From: Pseudorasbora parva
Lineage: Eukaryota; Chordata; Actinopteri; Cypriniformes; Gobionidae
Assembly: GCF_024679245.1 (NCBI RefSeq)
Contig: NC_090195.1
Location: 7,097,300 to 7,161,299, forward strand
DNA length: 64,000 bases
Direction: 5' to 3'
The position numbers and the translations under genes are program-made. Below the pieces are notes generated by a model. It searched no databases, had not been told where the DNA came from, and worked only from the letters and a program-made list of their open reading frames with translations. Below, in pieces: positions 36,268 through 48,141 of this stretch (position 1 is its first letter; each line of letters opens with the position of its first letter).

Positions 36268-38516
36268 GTACGTTCGCTTCATTAGCAGCCGTGGGTGTGG
36301 AAGGCCCTGTTGAAGCTAATTTTACAGATTTATTCATCGTTGCGGACACGAGAGACGCAGGGTTGGGAGAGCAGAAGCTGACAGGGCTCTGCTGGGCTGC
36401 TTTCTGCTCTCTTAACCCTCGCCTGTCACGCTCCGTAATTAAACCCGAGTCAGAACCTCTGGAGACGCTAGGGTCCGGCAGCACCGCGACCAACAGCGAA
36501 GTCAAATTAAGATTTAGGATGTGCTTCCCGCTGAGGAGACAGGCTGACTGTATTTTAATGAGCTCTTACATTTTCTCAGACTGTGGAAATAAAACGTCAA
36601 AGAGAAGTCCTGCTGGAAAGATTCCCAACGGTTACCCACATTTCAGGTCAGAGTGTGACCTCCAATGCAGCTGGTAGATACCTAAACAATACAGATATAA
36701 ATTAGCTAGACTTTTAAAAGAAAATCTTGAGAAGTAATTTCAGACCCTGCATATGTTTCTACAGAAGGAAACTTGAGGTCAAAGGATTGTAGCGTATTGT
36801 ATTGCGCAGGTAAATTTCTTAGCAGATTGCAACATGACATCATGACTGCGTAAACATACACTTTCTAAAGGTAAGTGGCGTGTTATCTATACGCATTTTG
36901 AGCTATCCGCGTGTATGTCTGCGCCTAAATGCATCATCTCCGCGTGTATGTCTACGCCGTGTGATTCCTCCAACCTGATCTGACAAAAATTAATATTTAT
37001 AGCCTAATTTTATATTTTGGAGCAACTAACTCCACTCCTACCCTAAACCTACCCACTTTCAACAATATAAAACACGTAACAGGCAAAAATGTACAGTCAC
37101 ATGTATTTATTGCAAAAACTGACCAAAAAACTGTATAGAAGTATTAACTCATGTTGCATTCCAAGTCTTCTGAAGTCATACAATATCTCCATGTGAAGAA
37201 CAGAGTTGATCTTAATGTTTTAGTCGTTGAAATGATGATCGCGCCCCTTTGTGAACAGAACACACACGCACTCGTTAATATTTCTGATTCAAATGATACA
37301 CGAGACGACTGATGAGAATGACGCGATCGGTCACGAGACACACGACAGCCAATGCTGTCAAAGCTGACCTGACGTTTCTTCCGGCGGCAATATTTGAAAT
37401 GTATTATTAATCTTTGGCGGATGGACTAGGCGTTACTGATCGCTTTTGGGGATTTCTTCACACAAATCAATCGTTTGGCCTCGGAGCACTTGGAGTATTT
37501 GTTCTTTCTGAATAAATTGTGCCTGCAGTCGTATCTGCCTGTTATCCTGTTTTTTATAATACACAAATGGGTAGGTTTAGGGAAGAGTTTGAGTTACGCA
37601 TTCAAAATGTCTGAATATGTGTGTGTCCACAAGGTAAATGGATTTATAAACATACTAAATTATGTTTTTTTGAAAATGTAAAAATGCAGAATGTTTCTTG
37701 TGAAGGGTAAGTTTAGGGGCAGTGTGTGTGTGTGTGATGGGTAGGTTTAGGGGTAGGGGGATAGAATGAAACGGCATTGATAAACACGCTAAAAAGCGAG
37801 TATGCGTCTTGATAGCACGCCAAAATGGCATACGAATTGGCGTGTCATACGTGCCATTTCATGAGATCAGTCTGCAGATTGAATGGCTGGATTATCAGAG
37901 CACATCTGCTCTTCTGACACCATGCAGCTTTTATTGATATTCATTTTTCCGTCAGAAAATGTTAATGATGTGAGTTGGATATGTCTGACAGAACAAATTA
38001 GTTAGACAAAGTCTTTATGGACCACGTGAAGCATTTCGCATGTTTATTTTTTGATCTGATACCAAGTAAGATACTGTACCCAGGGGCGTAGAATTCACAG
38101 GGGATGTGTCACCCCCCACTTTTAATAAAACACATTTTTTGGGGTCAAGTACGTTCACGTAATGGTTTTCATGGGCCAATGTGAAGAAATCGAGATTTAA
38201 ATACAGAGAGACAAGATATTCAATCATCCAAATTGAGGCAATGTGAGCATTATTGAGCGCTTAACACACTTATATAATCTGTTTAATTCATACTCAAAGC
38301 TGGAGGGCGTCCTCGCGTAGAAAGTCCAAAAATGGTTCAAAAGTTGTGATGGAAAACGCTTATCTAGCGTTAGCTGTAGCAGAATAACAAGCAGAAACGT
38401 TTTGACTGATGACACACTTCGTGACATTTCTAAAATGATGGCAATGCCCTTGACTGTACTTCTATTAAATGGAAGTTTTTGTAATTTCTGGGGATAAAAT
38501 AAGTAATATTACACAT

Positions 38517-40090
38517 TAGAGCTGCAACTAACGATTATTTTTTCTGTCGACTAATCTAACGATTATTTTTTCGATTAGTCGACTAATCTAACGATTAATT
38601 TTTTTACCCTTTGAAATTTTTCAAAATTCTGTGGCACCCCCTCGCATAAGTTACGCTAGAGGTGTAACAGTACAGACTGCTCACAGTTCACTTTGTATCA
38701 CGGTTTTAGGTTCACGTTTCAGTACAGTTTGGTATTTGCTATGTTCAGGGGAAAAAGGACTACTGTCAAATGAAAATAAAGAAAATAAGAACAGATAACT
38801 TAAATAGAAGCAGCAGCACAAATAAATACTATTGAGCAAAGATGAGAATAAAATAAACAATGCTTTTCAGGTAGGTCTAACATTAGTTTTTAGGTAGAGA
38901 AATGGAATTAAGTAATCAAAAGTAAAATAACCACACATTTAACTGTTTAAAATTAAAAAATAATCCTTATTAAACTTACAAAAGCTATTCAGTCAGGAGC
39001 AGTGAGTGATGTCTTTATCTTTTGTTTGACATTAAACAGACAGCAGTGAATGCTACTGCCCCTTTAAGACCCACGGATAGTCGTCGTATTTTCTGTATAA
39101 AGTTCACTTAAGGCATAGAGTAGGCTATGACATTTTGACATACTTTTTGTGAGTTTGTCCGTTTAAGCACAGGATTTGAAAGATAACTCAATATTTGCGC
39201 GCTTTGGGGCAAGTGCACAAAGACAGATCTTCTCATTCGAGTCTCCTGGCTACACGGGGGTGATGACGGTGAAAATGACTGCTCATATTCGGACGTACAG
39301 CAGCACTCGCATGCGTTTTATAAAGTTTACAAAGAGAGACCGTTTTGCCCACGTTTTTCTTTTATTATCGCTGTTGTTGTAGTGTACCTGAGGAGTCAGC
39401 ACGTGTATCCATCGACAGAAACATACATACAGCATTATTTTCAAGTTACAACCCATATTAAAGATTCGTCATCAGATGCGAGATGAACCGAAGTGTAAGT
39501 GCGTCCCCGCAACTTTTGCTCGGGATCCCGGTTGGGAAACACTGGTCTGTATTGATTGACACCACGCTGGTTTGTTTAGAATTATATGAGCGCCGTGACC
39601 GCGTGATGAAGGGGTGATGAAGGCTTGTCGCAACTCTGTTATTCAACTGCTCTGGTTTTAAAAGCTATGTCATACTAAATGCGCCAAAATGCAATAAAAC
39701 TTGTTTTACGGTCGAATGCAACGCGTGTGTGTGTGAGTGAGTAGACGCGCAAAAGGGCGGAGAGAGAATTTAAGGAAATGCAGCTAAACGAATATGCGTG
39801 CGTCTTTTAAATAGCGTAAAAATGAATGAATGACGAATGTGGCGGCCGTTATTGATTATGTGGCAGTCCGCCACAAATTAGTCTATGTGTGGGAAACACT
39901 GTTTGGCCTCTGTTTAAAGTATTCCCATACTTTTGATATTCGCGGTCTAGGTTTTTGTGATAGAACCAGGAGCAGAAGCCAACATTACGCGAGATGAACG
40001 TCTGACACGACGCGTCGACGCATTTCACGAACGTCGACGTATTTCCGTAGTCGACGTCGTCGATGACGTCGACGCGTCGTTGCAGCACTA
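38517..40090. mobile_element. hAT-like non-autonomous element in ralyl intron
   Basis: The ends are inverted: TAGAGCTGCAAC at 38517-38528 and GTTGCAGCACTA at 40079-40090, matching at 11 of 12 positions. The left end is followed by repeated AACGATTATTTTTTC text and the right end is preceded by a GTCGACG-rich tract. I could not find a clean 8-bp target duplication, so the superfamily call rests on TIR style. A second transposon end (GGTGTAACAGTACAG, near 38659) appears inserted inside. No transposase frame survives. Confidence 0.55.
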
Positions 40091-40146
40091 GTTATAACCA
40101 TTTTCTATATTAATATAATTAATTTATTCCTAAATAACATTCCTAT

Positions 40147-40469
40147 TTAAAGGCACAATATGTAAGATTTGTGTACCGTGTTTTACCATGAATCTTATCT
40201 TTTTATGGATCTAGCTCATTGCATAAAACAAGTGTTTCATAATAGCCGCAGAGTGAAATCACAGTAAAGCATAACTATCAACTCATTCAAATAATGTATG
40301 TAATATGATAAAACAGCACTGCGTTACCCCACATACGCATGAGCAGAAGAAGCGGAAGCGCTCGACTGCGGCATAATAAAAGCTTCACAGAATCAATGCG
40401 TCATCAAACTACACCTTTGTTTTGAATCAGAGACTTCTAGCTGCAAAAAATTACATATTGTGGCTTTAA
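40147..40469. mobile_element. TTAA-flanked MITE, 323 bp
   Basis: Inverted ends TTAAAGGCACAATATGTAA at the left and, on the reverse strand from the right, TTAAAGCCACAATATGTAA. Both termini include TTAA, the target preferred by piggyBac- and Kolobok-type transposases. The interior GCGTCATCAAACTACACC resembles text at 57321-57340, so a relative lies at 56684-57365. Confidence 0.75.
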
Positions 40470-40487
40470 TATAGGAATTTATTTGTG

Positions 40488-40640
40488 TTGGCAAAGCTAA
40501 ATTTTACTCCAGTCTCCAGTGTCACATCATCCTTCAGAAATCACCCTAATATGCAGATTTGCTGCTTAAGAAACATTTCTTATTACATCATGCTTAATGA
40601 TGGTTGTGCTGCTTAATATTTTGTGGCAATCACTAGTTTT
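40488..40640 (+). repeat. Interspersed repeat, partial copy
   Basis: The text CCAGTCTCCAGTGTCACATC followed by ATCCTTCAGAAATCACC and ATATGCAGATTTGCTGC is closely shared with 60596-60660. This is a repeat family common in cyprinid DNA that I cannot name with confidence. Confidence 0.6.
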
Positions 40641-40873
40641 CTTTCAGGTTTGTTTGATGAATCGTAAGCTCAAACGAACAGCATTATTTTGAAATGAAAA
40701 TCTTTTTTAACTTTGTATGTATGTATTTATATTCTAGAAGTCACGGTGCACCGATTTTAAATATGTCGCAACGTTATTTTATGCTGGGAAAAGTTCTGGT
40801 TATACGAGACTGATATAATGCTCATACGTGTATCCATATCAGTGCATTTCTAATTTGAAACTTCCGATTTTGC

Positions 40874-40895
40874 GTGTGTGTGTGTGTGTGTGTGT
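40874..40895 (+). repeat. (GT)11 next to the last coding acceptor
   Basis: Twenty-two bases of GT repeat end 5 bases before the exon at 40901 (TTCAG). The tract replaces a normal polypyrimidine tract. Confidence 0.93.
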
Positions 40896-40900
40896 TTCAG

Positions 40901-40933
40901 ATGGAGAATCATGTGTCTGATATTGACAACTGA
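40901..40933 (+). CDS. ralyl: ralyl terminal coding exon
   Basis: After acceptor TTTCAG, a phase-0 exon encodes MENHVSDIDN and a TGA stop at 40931-40933. An exon end AG followed by donor GTAAG lies two bases after the stop, so the exon is probably 40901-40935 and the rest of the message is 3' UTR. Because the stop is near the junction, nonsense-mediated decay is not expected. Skipping this exon would join 36267 to 41085 in phase and give a different tail (DINSEMNRRHETL, stop). The human tail I recall also differs here, so this end is less certain than the two exons before it. Confidence 0.6.
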   Translation: MENHVSDIDN

Positions 40934-41084
40934 AGGTAAGTTGATTGTTTTCTGTATTTTATTTCATTTAAATGTTTTATACAGTAGATATTCTTAGTTT
41001 CATCAATGTATTTATTCAATTTTACTGGCGATTGAATGAATCATTGATCACAGAATGCAGTTCAATACAGCTTTGTTTTTACAG

Positions 41085-42437
41085 GACATCAATTCTGAGA
41101 TGAACAGAAGACATGAAACTCTGTGAAGACGGACGTCTTTTCTCAAAGAGCCCATGAAGGCTTCCGATTGGCTGATTAGGCGCAGAGCAAATATTTTAAC
41201 AAGTTTAGCATCTACTTAAAATACAAATAAGTTGACATTTAATTTAGAAGCTCATGTAAACAAGAAGTTATATTTTTCCCTCACCGGTTAATTTTCCTTA
41301 AGCAATGATTTTTAGTCAGTGTGTGGAAAATGAGCCTTAAAATGTCAGAAAAAACTGTAACTTGGCATTTTTAAAACCTTCAGTATTTAACAGAATTAAT
41401 TAAAATAATTCTAGGATTTTAAAATATGAGGTCTGGCAATGAGTATAAAAACATTTTATCATTACATCTATACCCCCATATTGTCTCTCTCTCACACACA
41501 CTCATACTTATTTCCTATCCAATTTGTTTTCTGAAAATCATGTGTAATTCTACACCATGAATCAAAATATATTTGATTCCCACACCGAATCGAGTAAAAT
41601 AACTAGTCAAGTACTTGGTACAATGAAAGTTTTAGCTCCCTACTGCCACAGTAGTTTCATCAGGCTCAAACCTGTACACTTCAGGATGACCGAAATATTG
41701 TCAGACCACGAACTCGAAAAAATGAAATGTCTTAATGTACTGTAAAGATGATATTGTGTGTACATTGTCACTGTATTTTGTTTTTCATCATTGCATAGGT
41801 GTGTGTGTAATTCAGAGCGACATGTAGTAGTCACACTGTTTCTGTTCTCTATGATGTCATTCGGTATGGAGTGTGTCATAATGAACTCTATTTTTGTATG
41901 GCAGATTTACAGAAAAAGCTTCAGAATATTCATATTTGTTCTGCTGACATTTTCATTCTGCTACTGTACATAATTTATTTGTTAAAATAAGAATGTGAAA
42001 TGTATGTGTATAGCTTTAAAAAAAAAAAAAAAAAAAAGATTGATGGAAAATTGATTCAGTCCACTGAAAAAGTGATTTTTTTTTCCCCTATATTTTGAAA
42101 TCGGTGTCATGTTTGAGAGAAATTATTCTATACTGATCCAGGTCACTGATGTCATCTCAGAGGCCTAGAAATATAACTAAATTACTTCATATTGTATAGA
42201 AATGTAAACTATTTGTAAAGATATTTTTATGATTGGCATGTTCATTAATGTATTTTCAGTTTATTGTCTGGCTGTGGGCTTTGTGGTGTAGGAACAGACT
42301 GCCATTACAATCACAATACAGAAATCACAATTTTTTTTAATTTATTTTTTACATTGGTTGTGGAGCAGAACCGAATGCAGTATTTCAGCTGTAAGGACAG
42401 TCTGGTTTTAAGAATAAAAGAAAAACATTTATTGCCA
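41085..42437 (+). other. ralyl: ralyl 3' UTR exon
   Basis: Acceptor TTTTTACAG precedes 41085. No long conserved frame follows. AATAAA at 42413-42418 is a good polyadenylation signal, placing the transcript end near 42437. A run of about 20 A residues (42018-42037) interrupts the UTR. Confidence 0.55.
42413..42418 (+). terminator. Polyadenylation signal AATAAA (ralyl)
   Basis: Canonical hexamer about 1.3 kb into the proposed last exon. It is chosen because the sequence after about 42540 turns into transposon material. Confidence 0.5.
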
Positions 42438-42544
42438 TTCATGTGACAATTTTAGCTGTGATTTTGTAATCATACAGACACTGCAATATTTATTAAAATA
42501 TGATCATTTAACAGCCTTGAATTGCCACATTTAGATAACATTAT

Positions 42545-44203
42545 CTGAGAGCATGGCACAGGTGCACTTAGGCACATCCAAATCCACTTTTGCTAGTTTA
42601 ACGACGGAAAAAAATGGTCCAAAATGATTGTACCTACTAGTCTCTTAATGAGTAATGGGTGTTGTTTTGGGCGTAATGTGTTAGAATCTCCCATTCCCCT
42701 TAAAAGCCAGTTTGCTCGCCATGCCGGATTCGCTGTTTACATGGTGGAATTTGCGATCCCTTTATTCTCCTTTATATTCTCCTAAATATTATTTTTAATG
42801 TTTAATAGTGTGAGTACTGCTGCACATCCCTGTGTGTGTAATAAGCAGTGTTCGCACCGTACACCCGCCTGTAGACACATTACTAACGCGCCCTTTAAAT
42901 AACACAAAATACTGCGCTATTGACTTCAGACCAGAGACCTATTGCACAAAACTAGGATAACGGATATCTTAAGCCCCTTTCACACTGCACGTCGGACCCG
43001 CAATATTCCCAGAACATTGCCGGGTCGCCTTCTGTGTGAAAGCAACCACGTCCCGGAATTGATTACCGAATTGAACCCGGGTCGGGGACCTAGTAACATT
43101 GTGGGGTTCGATCCGGGACGAGCGCTGTGTGAACAAAAGCCAAAACTAATGCCGCAACGTGTACGTAGTTATCGTGCGACTCCTAGAGCTTGTTTTTTCA
43201 ATAATACAACCCTGCAGTGCCAGAAGAGCTAGTCTGTGTTTTAAACGCAGAGAGTGTTCCTATACAAAAGAAACTAAAATTAAACAATGAGAAACGTGCG
43301 CAAACTTGACACAAGTCGAGACCACGGAGCTCCTTACTATCCGCACTGAAGCTGAGATCGCTCGCCGTTATACGTCACATCCAGATGTTATATTCATGTC
43401 AAATTTGTACACTGCTGTCGTGTAAACGTACCCTGAAGGCACACTTACACCAAGAACGATAACAATAACGAAAGATAACTATTTTAGCGAATAAATTGAG
43501 CCAGGATCATCCCGGCTTAATCCCTTATCCTAGTTTTGTGCAACAGGCCCCAGGTTTCAGTTGGTCAATTGCACAGTCTTTTTCAGTTCCTCAAAATAGC
43601 AACGCGCCAACAATACGCCTGAACTCACCTGGTTTTCAGACCATCACGGCCATCTGCTTTTGCTATTAAAACAACGTGACGCTGGACGAAAAAACGATAA
43701 CTCTGCCAGGCTGAATCATGAAAAAACACGTGTCATCGTGTCTGACGTCACTTTGCGCTGGGTGTATGATGGGGCCCTAAAGGTGAAGTGTGTCGTTTCG
43801 ATGACAATAGTCACTGTCAGAATGAGTGAGATAGCCAATCAAATCAAAGGGGGCGGGGCGTACTGGTAGGGCTTTCGGTTCAGTGCACGCGTCTACCGAA
43901 CTGTACGAATGCAATCTTTAACAGTTAACAGTCGGCTTGTTTTAACCACAGAACATATTTCAAATGAGTCCCCACGCGAACATATTAGGTATTCAGTCCA
44001 TTTCATCACAAAATTCAAACGATAAATGCTGTTTTGACGCTCTAATGTGATGTGACTGAGTACGCGTCAGGTCAAGCGGCGCGCAAGGGAACGTAATCAT
44101 CTCTTCATAAAGAATAAAAATGAATTAATATCTCGTACCGAACCGTGACTTCAAAACTGAGGTACATACCGAACCGTCAGATTTGTGTACCGTTACACCC
44201 CTA
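42545..44203. mobile_element. Nest of DNA-transposon fragments
   Basis: This is CpG-rich repetitive text with at least two elements. An inner element is bounded by ATTGCACAAAACTAGGATAA near 42939 and its inverted copy TTATCCTAGTTTTGTGCAAC near 43526-43545. A hAT-type right end, CCGTTACACCCCTA, closes the nest at 44203, preceded by the ACCGAACCGT repeats seen in such fish elements. Open frames here (for example 42942-43232) show no transposase motifs. Confidence 0.55.
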
Positions 44204-46456
44204 CTTACTGGTAGTGCAAATATCAATGCGACACATTAGTTATAGCAGTAAAACAGTGTGTCATAAGATGTAAGTAGCTAAACATTTCATATTTGACAAC
44301 TGTTTTATGATAAAAACGTTCAGCAGCATAACGGTAATATTACGAAATGTCATTTTCAATTAAAAATGGTGACATGTAAATCATAACTGATATTGATGTG
44401 ACAAACGGTTACCATTTGTTACATATTAGGCAGACAAAAAGAAGAGCGAATTTGTGCTTATTAAAAAAAAATCTCTTTCATAATTGAATTATTTTGAATA
44501 AACCAATACCCCCCACCCCCACCCTCTTCCCCCCGAAAACCCCCTGTTGATCCCCCTAGTGCCTACGACAAGGTTACGGCCTTGCTTTTAGCTGTGGTGC
44601 TATGTGTCATAATGAGTAAGCAACTACTGAGTAGCCAAACGCTGTAGAGCGTCTCGCTAACATAAACCAAGTATCTGCACTGGGTGCATTTTTTGACATG
44701 GCACTGGACAAAGTAAACAAACTGGTAGGCTACATTTGTCTTTCTCAATGGGTGCATATTGTCTCATATTGATTGTTGCATTGCAATACCCTGTTTGCTT
44801 TGACGTGTTCATGACCTTTTTAATCTTGTCTAACTGTAGCGATTTTGGCTTCCACTCCTGTGCCCGAAGCTGTATGAGCGACATGTAATGCATCAGCTAA
44901 CCACAGATCCCGCCTCAATGTTTTGATGGTGCCTGGGAGCCTCAATGTTTACACTTTTGGGGGGAGAAAAACCCATAAATGGCATACTAATAGTATTCAA
45001 TACATTGGGTTAAGAGAATGTGTTTTAACATAAATAAATAAAAAATAGCATAGAATATTTTGAAATGCAGAATGAGAGAAAGCTGGCACCGTTACTTTGT
45101 GTATGTGTGGTTGGCAGAGGAGGAATCGCAGCACCTGTCGTGGTTTTGGACGCACCTGAGTGCAGATGTAGCAGATGGTGAATCAAATACACTCAATTTA
45201 TCAACATCAAAAGCAAATGTCTGGGTTAATTAGGGCCACTGGCCACTTCACATGGAATCAGTTCATTGTATTAACTTCATCCTGATCCCATTTCAGCAAT
45301 ATTCATGAGACAATTACCACTAAAGCCGTTTAGAAATAACTAATTTGATTAATTATATTAATATAAATGGAGAAAAAAGGCACTATGTCGCCTACTGACT
45401 TGTGCTTATTTGACATCCATGTTTGCATATATTTTCAGTCGACTGAAAAAAAAAGATAGCAATATTTTTTGCAATGGAATGACTTGAGCACATCTCTCAT
45501 ATCATGAGCAAAATTACAACAATCGCATGACATTTGTTTACAAAATGATTTTCAAAATCCAATTATCATGATTTTATACATGGATGCATGATGAATGAGG
45601 GAAAACATTTGCATTTGGATGGATTCCAAATGCATTACCATTCCCAAATAACAGAAAACAATTAAACAGGTTTCAAATTTCATATCGGCATAAACTGATA
45701 GGAATTCGCCAAAGTCACTTTTTTCCTCATTATTCAGTTTTGGGATAATTTATTTTACAGTCAGCTGTGTTACTATATCCTCCTACTAAAAAAGGGAAAG
45801 GAATCCAATATCCAATTTCATATCCAAAATTAAAGTGGTTTTGCGGCATTATAAATACTCATCTCCCAGCTCACTGCACAAATCTTCATTAACATTTATA
45901 TTATATTAGCTCAGGGCTGGATATGCACTTTTTTCCACAGGCCATATTTGAAAAATATTCAAATGAAGTTGGTTGTTATGACAATAATCTGTGCAAAGTT
46001 TTCTAATGACTCGCACTGCCATAAAAAATAATGGAAATACTCCTCAAAGGTCATCTAGAGTTGACTATAAGTACAACATGTAATATGAGTAATACAACGC
46101 TAATACAACGCTTATTAAATTGTCTTTGCACATTTGATAGCGGGTTAGGCATGATATCATGACAGAAAAAAACAAACGGTCATCTCCTTATGTGAAACAG
46201 ATTTCACTGTGAAAACTAAAATATATATTATTTATTTATTTATTTATAGACAGACTGTATGAGATGTAACGAAATTCATTTTTAAATCGGTTACATTCCA
46301 ATACATTTGTTACATTGTTCCTCTTTTTTTGCATCAGTTAATAGACTAACTTAGCTACAGTTCATTGTTAGTTTATGTTAGCGCTGGTCTATATTAACAT
46401 ATACAATTTTAGATTTTAATTAAATATTCATTTTAATAGATGTCGATGTTGACAAT
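44204..46456. other. No gene recognised
   Basis: AT-rich intergenic sequence. A C-rich patch at 44508-44560 is followed by unremarkable DNA. No exon-like conserved frame or clear repeat boundary was found. Confidence 0.5.
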
Positions 46457-48141
46457 GGATGCGTTTACATGCACGTTCTTAAGCCGATTATGCCCAATAA
46501 GCCGACAATGAACATGGTTATGTAAACGCGGTAACCCGTTTTCTTTTATCGGAGTAAGGTCATAAACGGCATAAGCATAAACCGGTCGGGACAGGTAGTT
46601 TTCTTCCACTTACGCCCGTTTCACACATGCTCCGTCTGCAGTGCGTGTGCGGTGCGTGTTGCGTTGCGTGTGCGTTGCAGGAGCCCCACACCCTGTAGTC
46701 CTTTCACATATGCTGCGTTTGCAGTCCGCAACTGATCCGCTTTTACATACCACAAACACAGCATTTATTAATGATTTTTTTATTTAAAATCCAGAAGTTG
46801 TTACTAATCTTGGCTCATCAGAATTGCAATTCTCTTTGTTTAATCTTTCTGAGTAGACAGGTTAACGTAGGCTACAAGCCTACATTTAAACAGCACTTTT
46901 TCAATTCATTAATTCATATTTATATATTAATATACTTTAGATTTAGCTCACACAAAAGGCAAAACATTTAAACATAGGTTATAGCCTAAAATCATAAACA
47001 TTTTAAATTAGAAACTTAGAATAGTCTATTCAAAAACAGCCGACTCTCGTCTTTTCTTTCGTTTTTAAACCCTTTGAAAAGAAATCCTGCAGGTCAAAAA
47101 TAACTGCATTTCACCTCCAAGAAAGTACGAGTGCTCTCCATTATGGCACATTTTTTACCTAAATGCCAGGTAAGGTGTCGTTTTGTTGCTTTACTTGAGA
47201 AAAAAAGCCATGTGTTGACTTTGAAACAAGAGTACATTTTAATGCATCCGCATAATGCATGATATGCATCCGTGTTGAAATTACTAGATTTTCGCGTCAG
47301 TACATGTTTATTTTAATGCGAACAATGTTCTATCACTTTAATGCAGCAACGCAGCGCAGCGCAGCAAAAAATAGACTCGGTACGAAAAGATCCGTGCACT
47401 GCTGCAGACGCAACGCTCCTGGAACGGACTGACGGACCGCATCCGCGTGCAGTGTGAAAGCTGCCATCCGTTAACATGGGTACGGAAAAAAATACGCAAC
47501 GCACACGCACTGCAGACGGAGTATGTGTGAAACGGGCGTTACCTCGATTTCGCGCTGCATGTAAACCCTGATGTAAACGCATTAACCTGCTTTCTGTCGG
47601 CTAATTGAAGTGCGCATGTGTGATAGGTGAGAAAAATGCTAATTTAGAGCAGATTTAAACGCATCCAGACAGAGCGAGCTAGCGTTTTGCATGAAATAAG
47701 GGCATATATCACAAACGTAGACTCGTTTAAGACCCAGAAAATTGTAAAGAGGTGTTCTCTTTTCTCATGCTGCAGAATTAGCCTAGAAGAGGTTCAGTCA
47801 AAACGCTTCATAACTGCATTAGGGATAATACGAGCTGTAAATCTTCCGCTGACACGGTGCACGCTTTATGTAACATCACAACTGACGTAACATTTAAAAA
47901 AAAATAAAAAAAACAGTCAGCTACGGACATTATTATTTTTGACGTCACTACAAGAAAATAACCCGGTTATAAAGTCATGTAAAAAAAAAAAAAAAAAAAA
48001 ATTAACAGTCTTGTAAACGCGGTTTAACTTACTTGCGTTGTCAGTTTACTGGTTTGCATGTAAACGGGGAAAACTGGTTATTTCAATAAGCTGATTTTTT
48101 TTTTTAGTTATCAGCTTACTGGTGTGCATGTACACGCACCC
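46457..48141. mobile_element. Foldback DNA transposon (outer element)
   Basis: The left end GGATGCGTTTACATGCAC (46457) is inverted at the right end as GTGCATGTACACGCACCC, ending at 48141; 15 of 18 positions agree. Several internal TGTAAACGCG-type motifs repeat in both orientations. It is interrupted by the element at 46613-47538. No coding capacity is seen, and the target duplication is not clear. Confidence 0.65.
46613..47538. mobile_element. TTA-flanked non-autonomous element (PIF/Harbinger-like), 926 bp
   Basis: Long inverted ends start CGCCCGTTTCACACATGCTC on the left and are mirrored on the right (GAGTATGTGTGAAACGGGCG before 47539), with similarity over about 40 bp. Direct repeats TTA flank both sides (46610-46612 and 47539-47541), fitting the 3-bp TWA target of PIF/Harbinger transposases. 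The open frame at 47313-47582 overlaps the inverted terminus and has no transposase features. Confidence 0.7.

Larger units (their letters stand above)
36268..40900 (+). other. ralyl intron carrying transposon fragments
   Basis: A 4.6-kb intron. Unclassified repeat-like text with several TAGGTTTAGGG-type stretches lies at about 36870-37870. A sequence beginning CAGGGGCGTAGAATTCAC near 38081 looks like a transposon end. A hAT-like element (38517-40090), a TTAA MITE (40147-40469) and an interspersed repeat (about 40488-40640) follow. No further exon is recognised. Confidence 0.6.

Noticed and set aside
35978..36505. 175-residue minus-strand open frame
   Set aside because: It lies antisense to the ralyl acidic exon and its flanks and has no domain; the plus strand has the supported exon.
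36291..36677. 128-residue plus-strand open frame after the ralyl donor
   Set aside because: It is intronic, out of phase with the exon, and has no recognisable domain.
42942..43232. 96-residue open frame in the TE nest
   Set aside because: It spans transposon terminal sequence and has no transposase motif.
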